Of a stretch of DNA of 64,000 nucleotides, positions 1 through 12,800 are shown one piece after another. Within the stretch, counting starts at the first letter, position 1; the number at the start of each line of letters is the position of its first letter. The notes under the pieces are model-generated. The model saw only the letters and a program-made list of their open reading frames with translations, did not search any database and was not told the DNA's origin. Origin of the DNA: Watersipora subatra (taxonomy: Eukaryota; Bryozoa; Gymnolaemata; Cheilostomatida; Watersiporidae); assembly GCF_963576615.1 (NCBI RefSeq), contig NC_088711.1:16229869-16293868 (forward strand). The letters are read 5' to 3'. The position numbers and the translations under genes are program-made.

Positions 1-538
1 ATGATTTAATTATAATTCGTTGTTTTCTAGATTACTCATCTTGTCGCATTATCTGTTTGTGCACTTGCTTTTACATTTTGTTCAGATCTATCAGTTTTTA
101 ATAGTCAGCAAAACATTTTATCGTAAAAGGTTTTATAATGAGATTGTATATCTGCGAGCCTAATATATACAGAAAAAGAATTGTAAAATAATGATTCATT
201 TGCCCAGTTTTGTCTTGAAAGGATTTTAGATAAAAGCTTTGGTTTCCATAATTGAAGAATGGTGGACTTTAATAAAATATTTTAAATTAAGTTTATAATA
301 AGTCTTCTATTATTAATCTTAAGAATTTCATTTTAAATTACTAAGCAATTTTTCGGGAGCAACTTATACTTCTCAGGTTGGCAGAAGCGATTGATTCAAA
401 TGTTTTACGAGCTTTTATTTTATACAAATGCAAGGAATAAGTTTAAGACAGATTTGATGGTAGATGAAGATTTTGCTAAAATGCGCAATAAGTATTTTAT
501 TGCTATTCGGTTTGTAATTATCATGCTCTTATTATGTT

Positions 539-1462
<924 letters not shown>

Positions 1463-2373
1463 CCACCAACATCCATACCAAAGTTTACTATTCAACGTGG
1501 ATCAAGCTTTCAACATTCGAGTCGATGTATTCTCATGGATTTTTTACAAATTTCTCCACACCTTCCAGCTGTAGTAACTTTGTTGGACAAGTGAGCACTG
1601 GTTTATGAGTTCAAACTGTCTCTGCACTAGCGGATGAATCTTTACAGACTGCATAAACGTCAAATGTTTTAGATTTCAATCTACCGAGCAGAAGGGTTAG
1701 ACCTAGCACATCTTTGAGCACATTGGAACATACCAGTAGATATTTCTTCGATTTACCATCTTCCATTGCGTAGGGTTCCTTTATGCAACAGTTTCTGTTG
1801 TCACTCGTTCATCTTCCCCTGATTGCTTTCATGAAGCTAATTCTTTATAGGCCTATCCCATTGTCAAACGTGAAGCGATTTTATTGGAGTTCTTTGCTAC
1901 CATTTTATATCAGGCTTGTGCCGCACTCATTGTAGATTTTATTGAGTAAATTGTACATGGTGAAATTCTATAACATTTATTCACTTGTATCATAGCTTTG
2001 CCCTCAATTGTATATGATGTCATATGTATTATAACGATGTTGTATACTGGTGGTTATACTGTGGTTAACCTCAAATATTATATAATATAATACTATCTTT
2101 CTGTACAGAAAAATTACAAGAGTGAAAAATTACTTTAAAGAATTGCATGAGTATAAAACAGCACCATCATGAGCAAGAGAAACAATAGTTGCTGTGGTCA
2201 ATGGTGCTCAAGAAATCAGTAGATTAATAACAATGAAAGTAAATCTTTAAAAACGTGTGGCTAAAAGCTGGCTGAGCAAAGTGATTAACATGCAACATGC
2301 ATGTGGAATAAAACTGATACTCAAGTATTGATGAGAAACAAGAGACATGAGACAATTCAAAAACATTCTCATA
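1463..2373 (+). other. CtBP 3' UTR and convergent intergenic stretch
   Basis: No coding exon is seen. A canonical AATAAA lies at 2307-2312, just before the stop codon of the convergent minus-strand gene at 2374. If CtBP uses it, its 3' UTR is about 850 bases and nearly overlaps that of the neighbour. Confidence 0.4.
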
Positions 2374-5174
2374 TTACATACAAGCGCAAGTTTGGCTTTT
2401 GTGAGATTTGTGCATATTCTTCAATCCTATTGCTACAAGGGCATCGAGTAGGGCTTGAATTCCCTTCCCATCATGAGCTGAACACAAAAAGGCTTTCTTT
2501 TTTGCAGCTCGTAGCATTTCTGCTGCTTTATCACCCTCTTTTGCTTCCACAAACCGCTCCCCTTTTTTTCGCATCTCATGAAGTTTCTGAAAAAATTGGG
2601 TATGTTGTAATTACGTATAGAAGTGTGTATGTGTGTTTTACCCACTCATTGAACACATTCAGAAGTCAACAGAATGGTCAGCTAGCTACTGAGACAGCAC
2701 CAAGGAAATCAACTGTTTTTCCATACATTTCAAGCACCACTTCGACAGGCGTAGTTACGTAGTAACATCTCACACTAGCTCTTGCTAGAAACAAGCTACA
2801 GGAGGGGGGCAAACAGCAAAATAATATGACATCACAGAAACATACATTTACCTTCACAGAAAGGCTACAAAGCACATATTTGGGTTGTAAATGACGAGAA
2901 TGGATCGTAAACAAGAATAATTGTAAGTCGTGTGTTGATTACAGAGAAATGCAAATTTTTAGTTGCAATTACTTAAACCTTCAACAACTCAAATTTGCCA
3001 AACAGCAAAACGCCGAGTGTGTAACGAAATGCCCCGATGTAAAAGCTTGCAGATCTATGCCAAGCAGGATAATCTATCAAAGAACTCTGTCTATATTGTA
3101 TAATATTAACAAATAGGAATAACCATGTTTTTCAGCCAACTAGAATAGCACAAACAACATACGATAGGTAAAACTGCCTAGCCAAGTCATTGTTTGACTA
3201 AAAGGTGTTATTATGAATAAAGCATTTAATGCAGAGACACTATATCATGCTAGAAATTTTAGGTATTTAGGAATTTTAGATTTAAGTAAATAAACAGTAA
3301 TTAATCTATACATGCTAGAAATTTTGGGCACAAAACAAGAAGTAAATAAACAATGGTTAATCTATATAGATAAATCTGTTGGTCTGTTGTTCGAGTGTCC
3401 AGTTATAGCGATGAAGCTTTAGGAACGAAAAATCTGCTTCGCACTGAACTCTAAACCTCCAGTTCTGCAAACAGGCCTGCTGTGCTATCCATTAGACTTG
3501 GGTCCAACTAGCTTTACTGAGGAATAATTGTGCACATAATGATGCACCTACCAATCTTTTATGCCGATTAGTTAAAAAAGCACACTTCAGCTAGCACACT
3601 TGAAAATCATGATTGCGTGAGAGATCATGATGTAATCTTGTTTTTTAACCCTGGCTTCGAAAGGATGGTGACAGCTGCTATTGTGGTTAGGATTTAGACT
3701 AGTTCCTAGCTTAAGTTACTCAAATTCATTGGGTAAGAAAACTTAGCCAATAAAAAAAAAATTCTAAACAAAATATTTTTATTACCCGTGCAATACCGGG
3801 CATTCAGTAGTATGTAGTAATGACAAAACTGTTAAGGTTATTATTTCGCCAGCTGATATGAAGATAAAGACAAATCTTTTGTAATTATTATCTCACCTTT
3901 TGATCTTGCATAGGATCTGTTTTGTTGCCAACAAGTAGGAAAGGAACTTTGCGACAGTAGTGTCGGAACTCAGGATGCCACTTGGCCATCACATTGTTGA
4001 GGGTTGTCTGACTCGTCACACTAAACACAAGGAGTGCAACGTGAGCATCCGAGTATGACAGAGGTCTGAGCTTGTCATAGGCGTCCTGGCCTGCTGTATC
4101 CCAGAAGTTCACAGTTGTCAGGGTATTACCATGCATTACTTCTACAGATCGATTGTCAAATATTGTCGGAATGTAAGATTCATTTCGGCGCCTGTGCATA
4201 AAGTAATGAATGATACTAGTCTTTCCGGTGCCGCCATCACCTATTAAAACGCACTTTATTTTTGCATAATGTCTGATGCCTCCACTGAGAGTAAAACTTG
4301 GGGTCCTGACAGCAGCTGAATTTTTCACAGAAGAGGTTCGTGAGTAAGTTCGGTCTTCTTCTAGTTTGTTTATGTCCTTTAAAAGGGTTTCATATACCTC
4401 ATCGTAAACCTTCTGCCTTTCAGCTTTTTCTTTTTCCAACTCACCAAGGACTGTGACAGTCTGTTTATACTTTGCGTTCGTTTCAAAAGTCTGGCTTTGA
4501 CGCTTTAGCTCTTCTTGCAGCTAAAATTAAACAAAATTCTGTTCAGCATACTTGTATTATTCAGGTTTACAACATTATTTTAGTGAAACATTTCCATATG
4601 AGCTTACAAATTTCTATGCCCACATGTAGATATGTCATGTTGAATAATATAGATGGTCATCCAAATGGATGCCAGGGTAACTGTAATCACAACTAATTTA
4701 TCACATTACATTTTAAGAGAGGAGCTCTAAAGATTAGCAAGTTGGTGTAAGTCTTACCATTTCCATCTCAGCTTGCATAGATGAAACAACTTCGGATTGT
4801 TGCTCCAGCCTCTCTTTTAATGAGATCAAATGAGGGTCATCGACGCACGGGCTTTCTGGGGGTGACTGAGAAGTAGGACTGACGACAACATCTTCTGATT
4901 CCAGTGGAGCTTCTAACATGGCAGCAAGTTCCGTATACCCCGCATGCTTCATGGCCTCTATCAACTTTTCCATGCTTGTTGAATTTTTTTTTGGAAGTAT
5001 ACCAAGAAAAATTCTCACTCTTTGCGCCCTCGTGGGGCCTGACCGGATTTTCTCACAATCTTCTTCGCTTAAAATATGATATTGAAAGAGATAATCTGTC
5101 AAGTCTTCTGGAATTAAGTTTCGGACAAGCTCAACGTAGTGTTCTCGCAGTTTTTTGCAGTCTTGAAGATCCAT
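2374..5174 (-). CDS. CARD-coiled coil-Rho family GTPase fusion protein
   Basis: Complete three-exon model, 418 residues: exons 5174-4758, 4520-3897 and 2586-2374 (TAA), all phase 0. Residues 1-90 form a CARD (PTRAQRVRIFLGILPKK, then EAMKHAGYTELAAMLE). Residues about 112-196 are charged and heptad-like, a likely coiled coil. Residues 226-405 form a Rho GTPase: P-loop GDGGTGKTS (233-241), switch I YIPTIFDN, switch II WDTAGQDAYDKLRPLSY with the catalytic Gln kept, NKTD and CSA. The stretch between NKTD and CSA has the length of the Rho insert region. The last four residues are CACM, a CAAX-like end that suggests prenylation and membrane attachment, although the third position is atypical. CARDs drive homotypic assembly in apoptotic and innate signalling, so a GTP-controlled CARD platform is a reasonable inference. 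I know of no standard family with this order. Confidence 0.9.
3246..3366. repeat. Tandem duplication of about 60 bp
   Basis: Two imperfect head-to-tail copies, each starting CATGCTAGAAATTTT and ending AGTAAATAAACA then TTAATCTATA. They lie in the second intron of the CARD-Rho gene. Confidence 0.6.
3366..3815 (-). mobile_element. SINE-like composite repeat with tRNA-like block
   Basis: Read on the minus strand, the element starts near 3815 with GAATGCCCGGTATTGCACGG followed by TAATAAAA, the same landmark as the plus-strand repeat at 54518. At about 3510-3430 it has a tRNA-like block with TAATGGATAGCACAGCAGG (A-box-like) and GAGTTCAGTGC (degenerate B box). It ends in a GCTATAACTGGAC / CAGACCAACAG segment of the kind found at SINE 3' ends. 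Boundaries are approximate. Confidence 0.4.
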
Positions 5175-5417
5175 CCTGTCACCTACATAAGAATAACTAA
5201 CAGCTTTATCTAAGAAACGCTCATAAATTAATCTAGCAAAGGTGAATAGTTTCTAATTTCAAATCATTAGTGCTGCATAAATCAGTTTGACTATCGTTTC
5301 ATCAGTGAAGTCAGTGTGATGATAAATGTTTGGGCGTTGAAAAACTAACAAGGATCCTGGTTCTTGACTACAACTTTCAAAATGTACAGCAATAAAATAT
5401 TGAATACAAATTCTAAC

Positions 5418-5523
5418 CTGCAGGCTGGTTTAATATGCGTGCAAAATAAACGATTTTGGAAATCCACTACTAATCGCTGCTTGCGACAATATACATTCAG
5501 CTCGGCTTGACCTTTATTTATAG
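5418..5523 (-). promoter_or_regulatory. Putative promoter and 5' UTR exon of the CARD-Rho gene
   Basis: On the minus strand a CTATAAATA TATA-type box spans 5523-5515. About 100 bases downstream a donor CTGCAG|GTTAGA ends at 5418, and an acceptor TTATGTAG|GTGACAGG sits eight bases before the start codon. Together these suggest a non-coding first exon and a 235-base 5' UTR intron. This is inference from signals only. Confidence 0.4.
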
Positions 5524-5910
5524 AGCAATGCTGAAGGCTCTGATTACCAACGCGTATAATTATCCTATTTTAGTTAGAGGAACACGATATCAATTAATCA
5601 CGAAATTGGTTTAAAAGAGACTGAGACGGAGACGTCAAGTTGCAGGTGCTGCTCTGCAGCCTGCTCCGCGCTAGCGGATGTCAAGAAACTCATGAGAGGT
5701 CGATGTTAGCGTCACTGTTTAGCACGTGGTAAAGTCTGTGGCGTGTTGCAAATAGGCGGTGCTTGACTAAAATAGTTATGGCTCGCAAGTAGTTTTTGTA
5801 GCCATAAGCGCCAAAAAGGGGAAATTTGAAACAAACTCAACACAAATATAGCACTATTTTAGAATAGCCTACGCTTATACAACGATAAATACCAGTTTAT
5901 TTAAGAAACA

Positions 5911-6083
5911 GGTCTGCCAACCCAAGAGTGGGGCAATGCGTGAGATTTGGTTTTTGGGCAATTGATGTATCAATGATAGTATATATAAAATTGTGGAAAT
6001 TGGGGCAAAAATCTGACGCATTTTCATTTTTTCTTTACGGTGATTGCGTGAGTCTCACGCCCAATGCGCGAGAGTTGGCAGGT
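5911..6083. mobile_element. 173-bp MITE-like element, copy 1
   Basis: A short element whose ends are inverted (GGTCTGCCAAC at the left, GTTGGCAGGT at the right). A second copy in opposite orientation lies at 62778-62951, and the two align over their full length, including AATTGATGTATCAATGATAG in the middle. There is no coding capacity. A (TA)n run follows at 6121-6145. The transposase superfamily is unknown. Confidence 0.75.
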
Positions 6084-6179
6084 ATGCTAAGATATGATCT
6101 AAGAGGAAAGGCCCAATTCAGTATATATATATATATATATATACATGTATATATATGTTGTCTATCTTAGCGACATATT

Positions 6180-7336
6180 TGGTAGTTAGAAATTAGGATC
6201 TGTTTGCCTTATCTCTAATCACTAGTAAAACTAGACATAGCGTCAATCATGTAAAGAAATATACGTGAGTATAAATGAATTGAAAAAAAATTATCAGGCG
6301 CTTTCCGCTTGTGTTTGTATGCTAAACTCAGTGTTAATAGTGGCATAGGTTATAAGGGAGCAAACACTTATTCTAGAAAGGTGCTATTGTAAATGGACCA
6401 TTTTATTAGAAACAGTTGTAACTAGCTATAACATGGTTGATATAGGAATCAAACAATTTTCAAATCCTACAAGTTTGTTGGTTGTTGCCATTCTAGACTC
6501 TGCAACTGTAGCTTATATGATGTTTCAGTTCACCAAACAAAAATATTGCTTATCGGTTCCTAGAAACCTAATATCATATAATCATTTTACTGTCTGTATG
6601 AACCCCATAGCTCAACTATTGAAAGTTATGCTCGAGTAGCTGACTAGACTTCTGCTAAAATAACTTAACGTAAATTATAGAATAGTTTAATTGCTGTAAT
6701 TATTCCTACCCGTACATCTACATTCGCCATTGTTACTCCAATACTATTTTAACTTGCTGAAATAGATCCTTGTTGCTAAAATGATTAGCAGAAATTGGCC
6801 CTTTGGTTCAACTAAGACTGTTGTGTCGAAGTATAATCAGAGTATAATTGTAGCCACTAATGAAGAATTAGTAATCGACTCATTGATTCTGCTCCAGTGT
6901 TGCAGGCCAAACATTAACTCCATTTTTGCAATTGTATTTTATTATGTTTATTTTATGCCAATATTATTTATGGTACACACATTTATTATAATCTAGCTCC
7001 AAGATATGTCACTAATGATTTTTGTTGCAAAAATGTATTCCAACTAATTGCCAATCTACATCTTATTCCAGCTTATCTTATTTCAGCAAATGATCCTTCC
7101 ACTTCTTTGCATCTTCTCACTTTACTTATGCTAAAATTATGTTCACTAGTACGCTTGCCAGTCCCGTACACTAAGAAACCGTCATGAGTAATCACTATTT
7201 GCATAATTATCCCTTATAGTGGTAAGAGAACTGAGTGGTGTAGTGGTGACCTGTTTGAGTTTAAAACTGATACCTCATATTTGATTCTTGTGCGAGGAAA
7301 TCTTTTTCCTAAAGCTCTTAACGTAGCTTCTGACAT
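6180..7336. other. Gene-free stretch
   Basis: AT-rich sequence with no ORF resembling a known protein and no splice-bounded exon that I can support. Confidence 0.4.
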
Positions 7337-7606
7337 ATGGATGGTCGCAGCTCTTACAGTAATGATTTTACGTCAATTAAAGGTTTCAAGATCACTCATG
7401 GCGTGTGTCCTCGTTTTTTTACAGACCAGTTACAGGTTTTCAACTCATTTCAACTTGATATGAACGAATTGCGTACATCTAACAATTATTTTGAAAATAT
7501 CATTGCTTGCTTCTTCAACAATCTTCCACCTAACATCCAATCTCTTAGCAGAAAAAGGTATTTTAAACACCATGTTTTAAACCATTTAGTTTATTTTAGT
7601 GGTTAA
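7337..7606 (+). mobile_element. LINE ORF2 C-terminal fragment
   Basis: An open stretch whose second half reads FFNNLPPNIQSLSRKRYFKH, matching the loose C-terminal signature of non-LTR retrotransposon reverse transcriptases (W/F-N-LP-x-I then S-x-x-x-FK-x-x-L). Only this tail remains; no reverse-transcriptase catalytic motif is present upstream. Chance resemblance cannot be excluded. Confidence 0.4.
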
Positions 7607-7784
7607 CTGTTACCCTTGTTTTTGTTTTATGATTGTTGTATGGCATAATTTGAAAAACATTTGTTTGACGCAAACTTATTGCCCATAAAATAATATATAT
7701 TTTGTTCATTTTTCATGGTAAAAGCTGATTGATAAAATTGTATGGTCAGTTGAATGCACTATCAAAACTATTGTCAGTTATTTT

Positions 7785-8905
7785 TAGAGCTGCACAACGA
7801 TTATACAAATTGATCGCGATTAATAACTTGTCTGAACCAGTTAATCTTCGATTAATCTTAGAATTAATCTAGCAAAAACCTGCATATTCAAAAACAAATA
7901 ATACAGCTACATATAGATTAATTATATTTTAAACAATTGTTAGCAGTAATACATGTTATGTACAATGTACATAAGTTAAAATGTAATAATTATTATGAGT
8001 ATGAAAACTGTCTATGAAAATCTATAATTAAGTCAGCCAAGAGTTGAGGCAGCACAGTTTATTCACATTATTTGAATAAAGAGATGCCCTCTTCCTACAT
8101 ACATTATTGCCAGCTTTAAAGAATAGCCGCTCACAGGGGACAGCAGTGCCGGTAGTCAGTAGTATTAGTTACTGTCTGCGACAGCTGGTGATGATTTCTG
8201 CGCGGTAAGATGAGAATTAGTTAAAATATATCTTAATGATGATGTGCTGTGGTGGTAAGCAAATTCTTTCTGGCATATACTGCACTTCGCTTTCTTGTTT
8301 ACGCTTCCAACAACTTACAGAAATGCGCTACCTTAGGTGGAAGACATATTTCTGCTTTCATGCTCCAATAAAGTGTCAATCTTATATTACTAATATTCTG
8401 AAGCTGAAATATGATTGTGATTTTTTTGAAAAATGAAAATACATTTATAATTTACTTGAGGAAGTTTTTAAAAATAAACAAAAATAAACTGTAAGATATT
8501 AAATAATACTGAAATCACTTTTGTTGCTATTACCTAGAAACATGTTCAAACAACTAACGACATGGCCGCTTACAGCTAGATCGGCATGGCGCTTGTGCAT
8601 TGTATTGTATAAACAAGTTTATGTTAGCGACTCACTGTGTTTTCATAGTCGAGTGCAAAATAATTGTGGTTTAATTAATTGGTAAGAAAGTGTTGCTTGT
8701 CATAATATTTGTTAGTAAATTAAATGGTAGTAACCTGCTACGTTAGTATAAAGTATGGTACTAAACAGTACAAAGGAAAGGAACCACATCAAGATCATCA
8801 CCTCGGTTGCATTTTAATTGAAGATTAATTGGCCCAACTCAGTTAATCGTTTATTTGTATTAGTCGATTAATCGTTTAATTAACGGCGATCATTATGCAG
8901 CTCTA
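7785..8905 (-). mobile_element. hAT-superfamily DNA transposon, decayed, 1121 bp
   Basis: The element begins TAGAGCTGCACAACGAT and ends ATCATTATGCAGCTCTA, giving terminal inverted repeats of about 16 bp with two mismatches. It is flanked by a perfect 8-bp target duplication, GTTATTTT, at 7777-7784 and 8906-8913, which is the hAT signature. On the minus strand, 8286-8232 encodes CSICQKEFAYHHSTSSL, the core of a BED zinc finger as found at the N terminus of hAT transposases. No catalytic domain remains, so the copy is non-autonomous. AATTAATCG-type motifs are repeated near both ends. Confidence 0.88.
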
Positions 8906-8913
8906 GTTATTTT

Positions 8914-9811
8914 TAACCTTCTTCAACATTGACAACTCTCAAAAAGGCATGGCGCAGGTTTTTAAGTTATACGCAATCACTCAAAACAGTTCAACACTCC
9001 AAGCAGTGTAACTGTTTTGAGCTGTAGTCATAGCAGCTGGACTGAGTTGAAAATCGTTTTGTAGGACTGCTTCACACACTGAAAGCAGACAGCTGCAGTG
9101 TTTCTGCGGTCCAGTTGTAGGCCAAGTCTAATTAATTATTGTTTTGTTGACACGAACAACGGGTAAATTACTGCTTGGGATAACAGTTGCATCATTATAA
9201 TCTATTGATTAACCATGAATAAAATTAATTTACCATCATGAAAGGCGAATGGGTGCTCTTGCAGTATTCCCAAAAAATTGACTAATTTTTTAAAACATGC
9301 AATACAAAACTCTTACCTGTAGTAATTGCCAAAAAAATTGTTGAAAACTACGTAATTCATTTAGAATCAATCTAAACACCATAGAATGATAGAATTGGTA
9401 TTTTGATGTAAAGGCTATGCTCTGAATCAAAAAAGCAACTAATGGGAGCTTCTAAGAGTTTTGTGTGCAACTTGATTGCTTATAATATGAAAAATAGTTG
9501 ATAAGGAAGAGAGTAACTTGATTTACTCAAAGGTTATAACCACTGTATCATTATTTTATGATCTATACTATGTTCAAATAAATGTCTATGACAACAATAT
9601 ATAATTTTATTGCCTTTGTCAGCAATGTGATGAATGTTTTTACAAATTGTCATCATGTTCATTTCTGCAGTATCTTTGTGCACAAACACTACCATAAGCT
9701 GTCTTTTATTGGTAAATCTGTTGACACGTATTATTTTCTGCTTCAGGTTTTGCTGGATCGTCACTGTTTTTTCTACCACTACTAGTTAATAGTTCATAGA
9801 TCGGTTCCAGC
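8914..9811. other. Gene-free stretch upstream of APEX1
   Basis: No coding exon or repeat is recognised. The APEX1 promoter presumably lies in the last few hundred bases, but no TATA box is evident. Confidence 0.3.
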
Positions 9812-12800
9812 ATGCCTAAACGAAAGGCTACAGTAAGTATGAATATTGCACTAAAAACTGGAGAGAGTTTTTACACTGCATGATTCCGGGAGAGATTTCG
9901 TAAGCAGTTGTGCAACATGAATCATCTGTTACGAAACTCTTATTTGTAAACTCTGCCTCATAAGCTGCACAGCATTCCTTTTGTGTTGGGTTGAGACTAT
10001 AGGCCATAATCAATGGACCTGTAGCATATTTAAAGTGATTGGATATTTTCAACTTATTTATGTGAGCGTTGTCACTTGTTAATGTTTTTATAAAAATGTT
10101 TTTATTTTTTGTCATTTCTTTATTACTCACGGCTGTTGAATATTGGGTCCAAAAATTGTCTTAAGATTTTCTGAAAATATGATTTTAATCAAAATGTATT
10201 TTATAAGCTTACCAACATGTATTAGAAGTTTTCATTAGAGGCCCTTGATCGATTGAATAGCGATCTGTGAAGCATTTGTTATCGGAATTGGCGTTATTCA
10301 GGGGGATGCTGGCGCTGAAGTGAGCCCAGCAAAGTCGAAGAAGGCCGAAGGCTCTGAAGGCCAGTCGGATGCGTGCCTAGATGCTTTAGACTTCTCGTCA
10401 GATGCATCTACCAAAAGTGGAGTCAAATGGAACAAAAAGTTCATTTCGATGAATGTCAATGGTTTTCGTGCCTTTCTTAAGGTTGGTTTGCTGTTTAGCT
10501 GGCAAATAAGTATAAGAACTGGTAGCTAGTGCCAAGCAAAATACTTTGCTAGTCTAGTTCAAATTTAGGAAAAGATTTTCTGACTGCATCAGTCTAGGTT
10601 GTGAGCATATTAGACAAGATAAGTTTTTACATGTCTATTTGTAGCACCTTGCATTGTGGGTAATATCGTATATAACTCGGTGAATATCGTTTGTAATAGG
10701 AGTAAGAGCAGTAAAATAGATTTGAATGTGATTCATAAAACGGCGTTGATAAATATTGTCAGAGCGGTAATTACCACTGGTGAAAATCCCAATAAAAACC
10801 AATCGGGGAAAATTTCGAAACATGTCTCATTTTGATTCTCATGCAGTCCAACATGTTCAGCTAAACCTTGAACTGCTATAAAATATACACATTGATATTT
10901 TAACTGATATAAAATGCGGTTTGTAACCTTCATCGGTGAAATAATCATACTACAAATAACCATGCAACGTAGAATTTTGCTATTTGTTTGACATTTAATA
11001 ACGCAGCAGTTTATACAGCTAAATTATTTTGAGCTATTGAACAATGTACAATATTGTGACAAACAGCAAAAGTAGGAAATTGGCAATTAGAGTTAACAAT
11101 GTATCTTTAAGTTGCTAATCAATCTAAGTCGCACTGTCCTCGTCCTTACAGTAGGTACCATCGTACACAATGCCAGCTTTGCAGCCTTATCTAATCCAAG
11201 GCGGTTGTGGGTTTTAGTCTGCACAGCTTTAGTCTATTTCCAGAATGAGGTGCTGTCTACAGCAAATATTTTCCTTGTTAGCCGAAAATCAAAGCTAAAC
11301 TCAAATTTAGCTTGAATAATGAATTCTCAGTATATCGTGTAAAGTAAGTCCACCATGCTGTGGAAGACTAATGTTATTTTACTTGATAACAGAAGGAAGA
11401 ATTCTTGTGAACTATACTTTTTGCCAATTTTCAATTTAATTTAAATCTATTTCTGCAAATCTTGGCAAAAGGCAAATCTCTAATCTTGTTCTGAAACTAA
11501 GGATTAAATTTGTTTTGTGTAGAAAGGAGGAATAGATTACATTAAGAAAGAGGAAGCAGATGTTCTTTGCATTCAAGAGACTAAATGCACGTCTAAAGAG
11601 ATTCCTGTGGATGAGCTAAAGGAGGCTGGATTTACCGCTCATTTCCTTTCTGGGGACAAAAGTGGATACAGCGGTGTCGGCATCATTTACAAAGATGACC
11701 CAATCGCAATCACAGAGGGCATCAGTTAGTAGCTAATTTTGTATTACCTGATATTTATTTTAAGCTGTCCAAAATTGATTTGCTGTACAAAACTAAGTTG
11801 AAAAATTTAATATTTCACTTTAACTTTTTGTACCTATGATTCCTACTGTCATTTTAAAACAAGTGTCAACAAGTGGATGCATGTTACTAAATAGATAGAC
11901 AGTTGACAATTGGAAGTCACTGAATCGAAGCAAACGATGTTTTTGCTTGTTGTGAAAGTGCAGAGATCCAAAACTTGCTGCCCTGATGCATACCATTAAA
12001 TCACATCTGACCAATACATATTATTATGATATTGCATATCATGTTTGTAGTTAACAATTCGTGTAGTTCAACTGAACAGATTTTGGTTTTTGCTAGATAT
12101 TGAAAAGCATGACGGGGAAGGAAGAGTAATTACAGCAGAGTTTGAGAACTACTACCTTGTTACTGTCTGTAAGTACGCCTATTCAATTTATACATGCCAG
12201 TTTCTGAGTGGTCATTATCATCTCATGTTGTATGTCATTTACTATTTACAGATGTCCCCAACTCAGGCCGTGGTTTAGCAAGAATTGACTACCGAACAAA
12301 GGAGTGGGATGTTGACTTTAGGGAGTATCTCAAGGAGCTGGACAAGAAGAAACCAGTCGTGTTATGTGGAGACTTGAATGTGGCTCATCAGGAGATAGGT
12401 AGATTACAGTTTGTCAGCACAAATGAATGCTTATCTCATAACGCTGTCAGTATGTGCAAGTTCAACTTCCTTTTACGCAACAGGTTTTCTTATTTAGGTG
12501 CAATAAATGGATTTTCCAATGTTTCACTGTTACTGTTTTAATAGGCTTATGCAGGAATGAATCACCGTATATATGATGTCATCGAGTACTTATTTATAAA
12601 CCAGTCCAACGTGTTATTGTTGATTCACGGATGTTCAGTACAGTATAACTGTTGCACCTTTTGGTAGCTACTGATTCTGACTGATAAGAAAACAAGTTTA
12701 TCAATACTGATTGTTTGATAGCGTATGAGTTAACTCTACTTAATTCTTGGCCTGTTGGCTCTTATGCACACTCTTACTATGTAGAACTTTTGATGCCAAA

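Noticed and set aside
7225-7300. Possible tRNA or SINE head (TGGTGTAGTGG resembles an A box)
   Set aside because: No acceptable B box lies at the right distance and no cloverleaf can be drawn.
10449-10470. Loss of an active-site Asp in APEX1 (NVNG instead of NVDG)
   Set aside because: E. coli ExoIII also has Asn here (NING), so the change lies within the family's normal range.
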